This document shows, one piece after another, positions 19,280 through 30,971 of a stretch of 64,000 nt of DNA (the stretch's first letter is position 1; the number at the start of each line of letters is the position of its first letter). This stretch comes from Tillandsia leiboldiana (Eukaryota > Streptophyta > Magnoliopsida > Poales > Bromeliaceae). The DNA lies in NCBI GenBank assembly GCA_029204045.2, contig CM055063.1:40829562-40893561 (forward strand), given 5' to 3'. Both the position numbers and the translations under genes were made by a program. The notes beneath the pieces were generated by a model. That model was not told where the DNA came from. It saw only the letters and a program-made list of their open reading frames with translations, and made no database searches.

Positions 19280-22200
19280 TGTGAGGACCCGAATCCCCAC
19301 TTTAGGGTTTACTGTTGGTTTGGAGGCTTCAGGGAGTGCGTGTGTGCGTGTCGGGCCCCAGATTTGGGTTTCTGGTAAATTTGGAGCTTGTTTTCTTTTC
19401 CGGAAGTCCATTTTGGGTGTGTGAGGTGTTTGCGCGCTTACTGGAGCCAAGAATGTGACCCGGAACGGAAATTGGAACAAGTCTACTCTTCCGGGAATTT
19501 TTGGGAAATTTTAGAAGTGGAATTTGGCCGAACGGACCTCGGATTTGGATTCAGCGCGCGAAAACGAGCGAAATGGACTATTTACTTGAATTTTTCGGAG
19601 CCCGGACGCGAAAACACGGAAATCGAGGCTTGGGTCACTGTTCCGGCCGCCGGAGAAGCGCCGGCGGCGGCGGAGCGCGGCGGCGGAGGGCGGCGCAGGC
19701 GCGCGGTCCACCGCGGGGCGCGTGCACCGGGCGCGGGCCACGTGGAGGGCTGCGGTTGGCCGGCGCAGCGGGCGCGGTCCACGGGCCTTGGCGGGGTGCA
19801 CGGTGGACCGAGGACATGCCACGTGGCATCTCGTGGTTGGTGCGGTGTTGTGCACGCGGTCCACGAATTGTTGGCTCTGGTGCACGGTAGACCGGTGGAC
19901 ACGTGGCGTTGTCTGGTTGGCGGGTTCTGGTGCACTCGGTCCACTCGGCAGTGGCGGCTGAGGCGGTGCCTCGGGGCGCGTGCCCGACCCGGATCCGGCG
20001 GCGGCGCGACCGCGCACGTCGCGCGACGTGCGCGTTGACCGGGGCGGTTTGGGGGCGCCACGTGGCGCCCCGTGGTTGGTCGGGCGCAGCGGTGCACGTC
20101 GCCTGGTCGGGACACGTGGCATCGCTGGATTCGTCGGGGTTCGTGCACCGGGTGCAGAGGGCGAATCAGGGACACGTGGCGGCCTGAGAATGATTCGGGC
20201 GCATACAGTAACGGTCCGGGCCCGTTACTGTAGCAGCCCGGAAAATTCGGGCGCCCGAATTCCCTGGGCCCAAAAATCCGAAAGTTGCTTTTGGGCTGAT
20301 TTTTCCTGGAGCCTATAAATAGGCTGCTTTGGGCCGACTTTTTCACCCCTTTTTCGTGAGATTTGGCTCTTGAGCCTATCATGAAATTTTCTCCTCTCCC
20401 TCTTACCAATCATCCCGCAAAGTTTCAGATTTTCTGGAGGCTCCGGCGACGACGTTTCCGGCATCGTAGCGCAGTATGGCGTGTTTCTGTTGGAGGCCCG
20501 TTATCGCCGCATTTCGGTCTAAAAATTCCACAGAGCCACCCCGACAGTCTTTTTCCGCGATTTTTGCGGCGTTGGATTCACGAGAGGTATATCTTCGACT
20601 TTCGTGTTGAGTGTTTTGTCTAGATTTTGGCTTTTGGCACGGTTTTCGAGGCATTACTGAGCCACTATTTTGCTGTGAGATTCCTGGACAGCACTCACTT
20701 CGCAGATTTTTATCTCCTCATCCGGACATCGGAATTCGACGATTCAAGAGCCTATCGACATCTACACTTCACGAGGATCGTCGTGGTATTTTTTATCTGA
20801 ATTTCTGGAAGAATATTTTCAGGTAAAATTTTCGTGTGAACAGGGACTGTGCATGCAGATTTCTGAATGTGGATTTTTGTGTGAATTGCTTGTAGATTGT
20901 GAATTGTTGTTGTACCCAGGACTTTTAGAGCCCCACTCTGGTGCTCTTTGCACCGTGGACTGGGTGAATTGTCGATTTGTGGGTATCATATCTGTACCGT
21001 CCCGGATTGTTAGCGTGTTCAGGTGGGTGATCCTGCTTTCAAAATCTATGGACTGCACTCTAATTCTGCGAATATAGTAGCATGCATGTTAATTTATGAC
21101 CCCAATATTAGGTGAGAACTGTATGTTAGTACCCACAGTTGATAGCTGTTAAATCTGATGACCTCATTGAACCACTGGCATTATTTGAACTCTTACAACA
21201 TGAAAACTCAACTTAGCTTAAATGTCAGTTAATTAATTATTCATGCACAATTAGACTACAGAAAATGTGAACATGTATTCAGATTTGCTCATCACCTTAG
21301 CTTCCCCACAGTGGTTGTACTCTTGTCATTTTGGACATAGTGATTTTTCCCCCGAGTCGCGGGCTGGGAGGTTTATTAGCTAGGGTTGCATTTGCACTCG
21401 CGTCTGGGGACCGAGTGGCGTCTGTAGCAGTCTGCAGACCAGCTTGCATTATGATAGTGACAGTGATATTGGCTCTGGGATCTTTGGGACATGGTCATAG
21501 TGACAGTGTGGATTTTTAGCCAGTGAGTGAGATAGTGATTGGATCATAGCCTGCATGAGCCACATTTGTGTTCGACAGTGTTGCGCAGATATTTTACTCG
21601 TGTGGGTTGCTCCCCTCGAGTGCCACTCCGGAGTAGGCGAGACCGGGTTGTAGTACCGGTTTGAGATTGAGCTAGATACCGGGTTGGAGTACCGGACATA
21701 CCTACAGCAGTAGGTAGGCGCAGCCTTGACTGGACCCGTTATGGCAGTCAGTTTGGATTAAGTGATTTGAGTTGAGTATCAGTAGCGGCATATCGTCCTT
21801 CTGTACTATTCCTTGAGCATTTCAGATAGAGGCATAGTAGCAGTAGATGTTTACTTTCCAGCTTTTCTATATTGCATTTCTTTTGTTACTTTTTGCCTCT
21901 AGTGGACTTAGTGGGCAGACCGTCGGGCTTGTTGGCGGCACCCACTGAGAACTACTGTGGGAGGTGGTTCTCACACCCGTCGTGGTGTCTTTTTCCCCAG
22001 GGACTTCAGCTCCAGTTCCTGCGGTACCAGTTGCTGATCCTGCTCCTTCAGACCGAGGTAAGGGAGTCGCGAGATAGATCCCTTCCCCCCCCTTAAGCTT
22101 CAGTGTGTTATATAGGTACCCTTATATTTTGGTGGTGTCATGTTTGAGAGATCATGTAGTGATGATCGAGTTGTACTCTTTTGTTTTCTTTTGAGAGACT

Positions 22201-22412
22201 TCTGTATTACTAGTGAGGATTTTATGTATTATATTTTCGAGAGACTTTCTTCTTTCTGTTCATAGTTAGATTTTTTTTTTATTCTACAGCTCTGATATCT
22301 GTTAGTATAGATGCTTATTTGCAGGTAGACGCTACGTCTCTACGGGGCTTCCTGTAGGGACGGCGGATCTGTTGGCGAGCCCGGGGTACAGTTCCGACCC
22401 CGGGGCGTGACA
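19280..22412 (+). mobile_element. 3' LTR of F
   Basis: Near-identical to 14007-17140, with the same G-boxes, TATA box and hairpin. Differences include scattered transitions in the GC-rich U3 and a one-base difference near 22161. It ends GGGGCGTGACA before AGTCT. Confidence 0.95.
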
Positions 22413-22417
22413 AGTCT
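22413..22417. repeat. target-site duplication of F, right copy
   Basis: AGTCT, matching 14002-14006. Gag sequence of G resumes directly after it. Confidence 0.95.
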
Positions 22418-23067
22418 TCCCCGCCGTAAGGCTGAGATCGCTTCCTATCCTCCTCCTGAGTAAAGCCTCCACCTCGGCCGCGTGTAACGGCGAAGCCGCG
22501 CTCCACAATGGTAGCCCGGTCGACCACCTTCTGGAAGGTGTGCAAGTCCGCCGCTTGCACCACCTGGAACATGTCGCTGCGCAACCCGTCCACGAAGAGT
22601 TGGGCCTTGTGAGACTCGTCCTGTATAACAAAAGGGACACAGTTAGCCAGTCTCACAAACTCCCGCTGATACTCCATGACAGTTCAGCTCCCCTAGTTGT
22701 AATGGTTCAAGTCGTCCTCCAGTTGTCGCTTGACGCTGTTGGAGAAGAACCCCCCGAATAGCTCTTGCTTGAAAGTGGTCCATAATGGGAGAGCGGTGCC
22801 CTTCGAAGAGTCAGGGCGCACCGTCTTCCACCACATCTGGGCGTTCCCCTCGAGGAAGTGGACGGCCAGGAGGACCCGCTCGCAATCCTCCATCAGTAAG
22901 TCCTCGAACAGTTTCTCCATCGTGCCTACCCATTTTTACACGACCCAGGGGTCGGTCGTTTCCCCCTCGAACACCGGTGGGTCGTACTTTTTGAAATCAG
23001 CTAGGTTGGCTCGTACGCGGTCCCGCTCGGTCCGCGAGACAGACCCTTCCTCCGTGGCGGCGGTGGC
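22418..23067 (-). pseudogene. G gag, capsid part (split by F, cut by C)
   Basis: Minus-strand gag matching gag of C: EKLFEDLLMEDCERVLLAVH, FLEGNAQMWWKTVRP, ELFGGFFSNSVKRQLEDDL, then EYQREFVRLANCVPF, AQLFVDGLRSDMFQVVQAAD and TFQKVVDRATIVERGFAV. Stops separate the two halves. The TAG at 22693-22695 stands where gag of C keeps CAG. The knuckles continue at 13939 beyond F. The N-terminus is missing because element C starts at 23068. Confidence 0.9.
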
Positions 23068-23089
23068 TGTCACATCCCGGAGGTCTAAG
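23068..23089 (-). mobile_element. 3' LTR of C, first piece
   Basis: TGTCACATCCCGGAGGTCTAAG opens an LTR of the G family inside gag of G (probable target bases GTGGC at 23063-23067). It is cut after CTAAG by element A and resumes with GATAAGCGG at 42494, as in the matching start of LTR G (TTTTAAGCG). Confidence 0.75.
23085..23089. repeat. target-site duplication of A, left copy
   Basis: CTAAG precedes the TGTCACGCCCC of A; the matching CTAAG follows A at 42489-42493. Confidence 0.92.
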
Positions 23090-23545
23090 TGTCACGCCCC
23101 GGGTCGAAACTGCGACCCGGGCTCGCCAACAGATCCGCCGTCGACACGGGAAGCCCCGCACCGACGAAGCGTCTAACCTGCAAAAGATAGAACTACAGCT
23201 ACACAAATATCAGAGCGGAAAATGAAAGCTGTAATATAAAATCAAACTAATACAAAGCTGAAAATAAATACAAAGTCCATCTCCCCAAATACCTGAATAA
23301 TACAAGGTCAGATACAAATAAAAATCCACCTATACAACATCTACGAATCCAAAAAGGGAGATAACTAAAACTAGAAATATAACAATACACAGTGAATCCC
23401 ACAGTCCGGGATGGTACATCTACCTCACTAAAAGAGGACTATGCTGGTAGGGAACTATCTCGTGACTCCCTGTCCTCGGTCCGTCGAGCCAGCTCGGGCA
23501 GGAACGCTAGAAAAAGCCTCAGCAACCTGTCACCGATAGAGGGTG

Positions 23546-23573
23546 TGAGAACTACATCCTATAGTAGTTCTCA
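23546..23573 (-). promoter_or_regulatory. LTR hairpin, A 3' copy
   Basis: The same ten-base arms as in F (TGAGAACTAC / GTAGTTCTCA) surround a different eight-base loop. The 5' LTR copy is at 39672-39699. Confidence 0.72.
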
Positions 23574-24627
23574 GTGGGTACGGTCTCCAAGACCCACGGT
23601 CTGCCCACTAAGTCTACTAGAGGCATAAGATAACAGAAAAAGACCGTGATAATGAAAAATAAGCTGGAAAAGTATCTACAGCTATCATGCCTCTATCTAC
23701 TATGCTCAATGGTCAAAAGAACACAGATGATGGTATGCATCCACTCACTACTGCTAATATGTCATAAGTACTATGCTCAAAGAAAACTCTACTAAGACAC
23801 ATGCTGTGCAACCACTCACTCACAGTAACCCAAATCTCAGTGACTGCCCCACAGGGTCCAGTCAAGCCTGCGCCCCCTAGTGTATCAACCAGGGCGTCCC
23901 ATCGGACTATCTCAATCTCACGCAAAGTGATCCCATGGTAACTCGGCCAGGGGTATCAAGCGACCACTAGTATATGAACTAGGCGCATCATCATCTCATC
24001 ATCACACGCACCCGAGGCGTAACTCGAGGGGAGCGACCCCAATGAGCTCAAGTATCTCATCTGTCTCAGTAAGCGGCATATGCAGGCCATAATCCACGAT
24101 CAAACAGATCGGTAACTCGAATACCCCAAAAACCATCACTCAGTCGGAGAACCCTCCACGACTCAATCTCACAACACTAACTCACTAAAAGAAGGTACTA
24201 CACAGCTGGGACCGCCGTCACTCCAAATGGCTCCCAAAAAGACACCCCACTCATAGACGAGAAGAACCGACTGACGCAGCAAAGGTCCGAGAATACCGTT
24301 AGGCCGGTGCCTAGAACCCCAATCAAACAAGAACAGACTCTAGGCTCAGCCTATCGAAGTTCTCGATTCTTTACCGTTCAGGGATTCGGCCCCTCTCGGT
24401 TAAAGTGGGAATCCAACTCAACACACCAAACTCACGGGCTGGAGATGCTCAACAGCCCGAACCGCGAAGGGTCCGAAAACCCCGGGAAACTAATACCTAC
24501 GACCCCAATCAAACAAGAACAAGCTATAGGCGTAACCTCCCGTTGTTTTCGACTCAAGAATGAAATAAACCCTTAGGACCCAGATCAGTCACCCCAGCCG
24601 GGCGAGGAAATTTAGGAGAAAAGATGA

Positions 24628-24632
24628 CCTTT
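24628..24632. repeat. target-site duplication of B, left copy
   Basis: CCTTT before the TGTCACGCC of B; the partner is 34684-34688. The uninterrupted version of the site is in the other LTR of A at 40754-40758. Confidence 0.93.
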
Positions 24633-27600
24633 TGTCACGCCCCGGGGTCGAAACTGCGACCCGGGCTCGCCAACAGATCCGCCGCCCATACGGGAAGCCC
24701 CGTATAGACGTAGCAACTACCTGCAAAAGATTATCTACACTAACAGATATCAGAGCTGAAAAGTAAAAGCTGAATTAAAATAAATACAACTCCCAATATA
24801 ATACAACAAGTCCTCACCAAAAGTACATAAGTCTCTCAAAAGTGAAAGAAAAGTACAACTCTAAATCTCACTACAAAGGTCTCTCAACAAGAAACTCTCA
24901 AAAATATAAAAAGGGTACATCTACTCTCTGCATGACGACTGGTACGGATCTAGCTCGCGACTCCCTCGCCTCGGTCAGAAGGATCAGCAACTGGATCAAC
25001 AGCAACAGGAGTAGAAGTCCCTGGGGAAAAAGACACCACGACGGGTGTGAGAACTACTTCCCACAGAAGTTCTCAGTGGGTGCTGCCAACAAGCCCGACG
25101 GTCTGCCCACTAAGTCTACTAGAGGCATAAAGTAATAACGTAATACTGAATGAAAGAGCTGGAAAGGAAAAACTCTACAACTACTATGCCCCTATCTAGA
25201 TGCTCAAAAAGTGGAACAGATGATAACATGGTGCATCTACTATCCCTCAACCCAGATCACCCAATCTACCTGACTGCCTCCTCGGGTCCAGTCAAACCCA
25301 TGCCTACCTACTGCCGTCACATCCCGAAGGGCCGGACTTACGTAGGGCGTCCGTAGCTGCCAAAACTGGCCCAGCCAGAGGGACTGCGTCCGTAACTGCC
25401 AAAACTGGCCCAGTCAGAGGGACGGCGTCCGTAACTACCAAAACTGGCCCAGTCAGAGGGACGGCGTCGACAAGTCGCGATACCAAAGTGCAGACCCACC
25501 CCGGACGTGGCACTTGAGGGGAGCGACCCCAACGAGGACAAGGGTATCCGCGCACTCTGTCGAGCTCAGGTGGCACTGCAGGCTATAGTCCAAAATCCAC
25601 GCTCACGCTCTGAACGGAAGGACTCAATCCTCAAACTTCTCGCACAACAGTCGGAGCACTCTCGACGACTCAGCTGATCAGCTCACACGAAACACGAGAC
25701 ACTAGCCTCACCAACCGCTTACAGCATAAAACATACTGGCTGGAGATACTCCACAGCCAGGATCGACCCACAACTCAGGCCTAACAAATTTGGTCGGACA
25801 ACACTCAACGACCCGAGATCACCGTGAACCCAACGGTTCCCGACAACAGAACATCAACCACACAGATAACTCAGGAAGGACCGACACCATAAGGGTTTGG
25901 AAAACCCGATAGGTCGGTGCTAAGAACCCTAACAAACAAGAACAGACTCTAGGCTCCGCCTATCGAAGTTCCCGGCCCCCTTACAGTTCGGGAACACGAC
26001 AACCTCGGTACAACACGCAAAAGATATCAACCAGGGCCCGAAAGTTCCGGGAGACCAACACCTACAACCCTATCAACCAGAACAGGTTCCAGGCTCGGCC
26101 CCCGTGGCTTTCGTCCCGACAAAGGAATGGCCCCAAGAACCCAGACCACTCGAATCCTTACGAGTGGGGAAATTTACAGGAAAAAGGATGACATTTGTTA
26201 CTGAAAACCATTTTCACTCGACCCACGCGGGTGAGGACTAAAAGTAGTTCCCTTTTTGAAAAACCATCTTGATTTGAGGAGAAATCCATTTTAATGATTT
26301 TTAGTTCTTTTTTGGAAAAACAGTTAGAAAACAAGTTTTTACCCAAACCCCGAAGGGCTGATGCCTTTGTCCAATCAAACAAGAACAGACTTCAGTGGCC
26401 CTTCGATGCTTGGAAGAAAACATCGATAGACTAAAATCATGTGTATGTCAAAATGGTTCTGGGTTCTAGGTCCAGCTAACACAAGCACACAACTGCCACT
26501 AATACAGTGGCGACCGCACAAACAGGGATACAAGACCTCCCGGGACTACCGTTTACACAAACGGCTCCCGGCACAGATAAGCGACCCACTACAACTACCA
26601 GACTCCACTCTGCTCCCAAGCACGAGTGCAAATGCATCCCACACTAAAAGAAAGTCCCGACCTCTCGGCCCACTACCCGGGCGAGGATAACACTATGTCC
26701 AGGAATGAAAGAACAGTGTGGATGTCTAAACATAAATAACCCTAGCCCAAGTGAGGGTTTTCTACTGGTCTGGTTGCACATGCAACATATGATGGGGGTG
26801 CTAGGTCAAGTTCCAAGATAACCATAATTTAACAGGTGGTAGGAAGCAAAAGGAATCATAAGATCCTCAGATAAATACAAGGAATAACAATTCCTACATT
26901 CTAGCATGCTACTCAATAAATTCACTATCATGCATGGTATACTATAGCAGATATAATGTCCAGCTCATCAAACTTGGAGACAAGGCCACCCACCTGAAGG
27001 CGCTATCTGTCTAAAGTCCCACATCTGAAAATACCCCGAAATCACTATCTCTAAATCCAACAGGTCCAGCAATGCCCGCAAACTCTCCTGAGTACAACAC
27101 AAGGCTTACAATTACACTTTATTCCAAAATTAAACCAAGTAATCACAGTCTGAAATTCAGTCCCAAAGATGCCAATTATTCACCTGGAGAAAGGGCTTCG
27201 AAAAATCCAATAAAAATACTGTCGCGATCCTCGCGTCGAGACCTTCGAAACGGGTACCTGCACGCCCAATTCCGAGCAGCGTAGGCCAAGTTACAAATTC
27301 CACAACACAGGGTGCGCAAAACCACACAGCAACATAACTGTAATTCCATGCACAGATAAGGGGGAAAACATATACCTTCGGGCAAATCTCAGAAAAATCC
27401 AAGAAAAACACTATGATAATCCTCGCGTCGAGTAGATGAAAAAAGTGTACAGGAGTGTCTCAATCCGATGCCGGTTGCGGAGATATCGCCGAAAAAACCA
27501 TGCCGCTGTCCAAAACTCCACCACAAAAACCGTGTCACAGTAAACGCGGAAAATGACCTCGAAAAGCGCAAAACTAGGGGATTCTGAATATACCTAGATC

Positions 27601-28671
27601 ATAGCTCTGTCCGTCGCGAATCTAGCGACGAAAAAATCGCTCGAAAAGGTGGTCGGAGTAGGCCCGGAGAGCTCGCGCACCGAAACACGACGAAGGAGAA
27701 CACAAAAGGACGAGCGTCGCGCCACGCCGTAAAAATGGAAACCTCGGGAAGCGTACCACATAAAATCTCCGAACTCTGCAGATGGATGCAGCACTGCGTG
27801 GGGATCAACTTTGCTGAAGGCCTCAAGTCGGTTTGAAGCTCGGAAATGCGAAAAAAACGGAGATGAAGAAGTCTCGGATCCTTAAATAGCCCCAAAAACA
27901 AATCAAATAATACCGGTTGAGTCCCCGGTTCCGGGCGCCCGGAAGATTCGGGCTGCTACAGTGATGGGCCCGGCCCAACACTGTGCAGGCCCGAATCCCT
28001 CACGGGCCTCCACGTAGCCCGCCAAATAGGCGACAGCAACACTGTCCACCCGGCTCGCGCCACGTGGCCGCCTCCAAACGCCGACGCGTGGCCCGGCAGT
28101 CGGTCAACGCGCGCCTGGCGCGCGCACGTGCGTGCGCCAGCGCCACCTGCCCACTGTGCCAGGCACGCGCCCCGAGGCAAACCGCTCCAGCTCGGTGCAC
28201 CGAGCGCGCTACACCGCACCAACTGCAGGCCGCCACGTGTCCGCCCTCCGGTGCACGCCGGCGCCGTGGACCGCGCATCTGCCCGAGCGCCCGCGTGCCT
28301 GCCCGCGCCCCTGCCTGCGCACTGCGCGCTGCCCGCGCCTGCCCGCCGCCGCGCCTGCGTCCGCGCCGCCGCGCTCCGCCGCTGCCCGTCGGCGGCCGGA
28401 ACAGTACCATCTGCCTCAAAAACGTGCGCGTCATTCGGGCTCCGAAAAATGCAAGTAAATAGTCCATTTTCATTATTTTCGCGCGCTGAATCCAAATCCG
28501 AAGTCCGTTTTGCCCAATTCCACTTGTAAAATTTCCCAAAGGCCTCCGGGGATGCAAACTTAATCCCAAATTGCACCATAAATCCATTTCTTGGGCCCGA
28601 CACGCGCACAAACCCTCCCAAAGGCCACTAATCCATGAGTAATCTCTTAAGTGGGGATTCGGGTCCTCACA
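24633..28671 (-). mobile_element. 3' LTR of B
   Basis: Runs from TGTCACGCCCCGGGG to GGGTCCTCACA. In element orientation it contains a GC-rich U3 with CACGTG-like sites (28010-28460 in window coordinates), a TATA-like TATTTAA (27882-27889), the 15-base motif (26374 and variants), three 39-bp repeats and the hairpin at 25048-25075, here with one mismatch. Apparent frames in the GC-rich part are not supported as genes. Confidence 0.92.
25351..25467. repeat. 39-bp tandem repeat, three units (B 3' LTR)
   Basis: Units start at 25351, 25390 and 25429, each with CCAAAACTGGCCCAGnCAGA. The 5' LTR also has three units. Confidence 0.9.
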
Positions 28672-29699
28672 TCCTCCCCCACTAAAAGAAAGTTTCGTCC
28701 TCGAAACTAACACGGCTCAAAAAGGGAGTCCCAAAGCCAAAGGTAAGTATCCATCAACACCATCTCCTGCTCCCCAGTCGCTACGCACACTCTGCAAAGC
28801 GAATCCACACGGCAAATGGTCCAAAAGCTGGGAAAACCTCAAAAATTTCAAAAGACAGAGGACAAGGAAGAACGACCATCTCTACTCATCCGAAACTACA
28901 CGAATTACGCCAACACAACCAACAAGAAAGGTAAAGGCCCCACCAGCAGGAAGGTCGTCAACCCCAACTCTCAACTTAGAAAACGGCTGAAATTAACGAA
29001 AAGTCCAAAAATTCCGAAAGGACCAGTGCCTTCGCCCCAATCAAACAAGAATAGGTTCGGCACCGTCTCCATTTCTGGAGCAGTCTTTCGAAGTTTTTGT
29101 CCTGTTTGAAAATTTCAGCACAAGAGCGAGAAAAGGGAGAGAAGTGTTGAAGTCGTTCCTGCCGTGGCTACAAAACGAAAGCTACGATCTAACCGTGACC
29201 CCTAAGGACACAACCTCTAGTCCTAATCGTCACCAACGATCCAAAAGTAGCACCTAGCCCCAAACTACTGAAGCCACAGCTGCAGGAAGGATAACCCGGC
29301 GACCTGTGAAAATGAACTCCTGATGTCCAACTCGCGGAAAGGTCACTGCTCTCATTCCACAATCAGCAGTTGCACGATACCGCACCAACTGGTCCATCCC
29401 GTGTGCTCAATCTGAGTCGTGGAGCTGTCACTGAACCTAACACCTGCCGGTATAATTCCAAGTCTCAACTGTACTGGACACGATCCACAAGGCTCCCCCA
29501 CATGCACAACACCAACATGAACATGTACCTCTAGTGTACGTGGTAACTACTCTACCTCCAGTCCAGACAGGAAGGCCAAATACACCAATTCAGACTGCTG
29601 TAAAGAAATCATGCCGGTGACAACCTGATCCGCTGCTGTGGCGCCCTCCAACCGGGCGGCACAGACCCAACCACTCGATGCAGGAGGTCATCGCTCAGT

Positions 29700-30677
29700 C
29701 TACCTCGACGTCAATGTCCAGTCTATCAGGAAATATCTAGACCATCCACATAGGGAGCGCGGTCTCTGCCTCTGCTCACACTGGGGTGACAAATGCGGTC
29801 CTCCGTAGATCACCAATCCATGCTACCGTCGCGCCACTCAGATGTAGGTGCTAATGCTGCCATCGGGGTCCACCCGATCTCTGGCATCTCAAAAATTCGT
29901 TACCCTGGAAAAAGAAATCAGCAATGTCTCTGCCGACCGATCTATCCTCCATCACCCGGCACGAAGCACCAAAATCCAGAACTCACCTCTGGCGGCAGAT
30001 CCCTATCCAAAGGAACTGCAACGCCACGCTCCATACACCATGCCTACTCCATTGAAGCGTCAATAATCCGTAACGGAGGGACCAACTAAACTGAAAGGTA
30101 TCCTGGCGCTATCCACTCCCAGCCACACATATCCTATGCGCCTCGTCCCTCGAAATCTGGAGCGCGCAGTTCAACAACTGCAAAAACTCTCTAGCACAGG
30201 GAGGCTCTCAAGTAGTCACTCCATTACCACCAACCACGACTCTGCCTCCAAAGGCTCCAACTCCATCTTACGAGTCGGGGTGGTTCATCTGCTGAATCTG
30301 GCTCAATAGATCGATCATGTCCCAATCTCATCTACTAACCGCCATCCACCCTGCCTCGGTGCCCCGGCACTACTCGTCGGCACGGAGGGGGCTGCTCGCT
30401 CCATCGGTGCCGCTGGTACAACTGAATATGCCACTGCATAGAAAGAAAGTGCTGGAGGACACTTAAGCGATACTGCAACTAGCTGTGCTCTCTGCTCCAA
30501 CAAGCGCATCCAACGTTCCATGGCTTCCTCCTAGCATCGGACAACCTCCGAAATCTGTGCCATCTGGATCCATAACTCCTGGGTCTCGCTCTGCTCTGAC
30601 AGTTCTGCCTCCCGCTGCTCGGGTTACTCATCAGATGCAGAATGTGCCCTCTTCACTACACGACGTCTCAGGGGCAT
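29700..30677 (-). pseudogene. decayed gag of B
   Basis: The probable start is the ATG at 30677-30675, followed by CCCCTGAGACGTCG as in A. The stretch MERWMRLLEQRAQ (from 30521) matches the N-terminal LMLMLEQRAQ of F gag. Beyond that, the order of surrounding sequence still follows A, but stops and frame changes destroy the capsid domain and the zinc knuckles are not intact. It cannot make a full gag. Confidence 0.6.
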
Positions 30678-30950
30678 CGTAGTCCACTGTACAATAACAA
30701 ACATCAGGACACAAAACCAAACGACCCAATCCAGCGAAAGTCTAAGACATGCCATCCATTCCATAGCATTATGTTGTCTGCAGCCAACATAATCGCTTAG
30801 GAGAATAAACATGCCAATCACTCATCCCGTCTCTTGGGAGAGGTATAAAACTCAATCAGGACTCTCGCTAAAAGTCACGACTGTCACGTAGTCATCCTAA
30901 TGTCCAACCACAAGCCTAGGGTTCCTAAGTCCACAATGACCTACAACCTA

Positions 30951-30963
30951 GGCTCTGATACCA
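30951..30963 (-). other. primer-binding site of B
   Basis: GGCTCTGATACCA is the reverse of TGGTATCAGAGCC, eight bases from the 5' LTR. Confidence 0.93.
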
Positions 30964-30971
30964 CTCTAATC

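Larger units (their letters stand above)
14007..22412 (+). mobile_element. element F, complete gag-only gypsy (TR-GAG type)
   Basis: F has two LTRs of 3134 and 3133 bp, a tRNA-Met primer site, a polypurine tract and AGTCT duplications. Its internal region is only 2139 bp and holds gag but no reverse transcriptase, RNase H or integrase. Such gag-only LTR elements are described in plants as TR-GAG elements and must use enzymes from autonomous relatives. The LTRs differ by scattered substitutions and a net single base (by eye around one percent, not computed), so insertion was recent. F is the best-preserved of the four related elements here (A, B, F, H). Confidence 0.93.
23090..24632 (-). mobile_element. 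3' LTR of A, first piece
   Basis: Begins TGTCACGCCCCGGGTCG and is interrupted after CCTTT (24628-24632) by element B. It matches 39216-40758 of the 5' LTR of A almost base for base. It contains the hairpin at 23546-23573 and the 15-base motif at 24322 and 24508. Confidence 0.92.
28672..30971 (-). other. internal region of B
   Basis: It starts at the polypurine tract (TCCTCCCCCACTAAAAG on this strand) and ends at the primer site. In gene order it holds a leader, decayed gag (about 29700-30677), then about 1 kb with no recognisable coding. That last part includes one copy of the 15-base LTR motif (29040-29054, one change). No RT, RNase H or integrase motif is readable. Confidence 0.8.

Noticed and set aside
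27956..28713. Frames of 130-240 codons in the LTRs of B (also 34006-34623)
   Set aside because: GC-rich LTR U3, Arg/Ala/Pro-rich in every frame, and not conserved as protein between the two LTRs.
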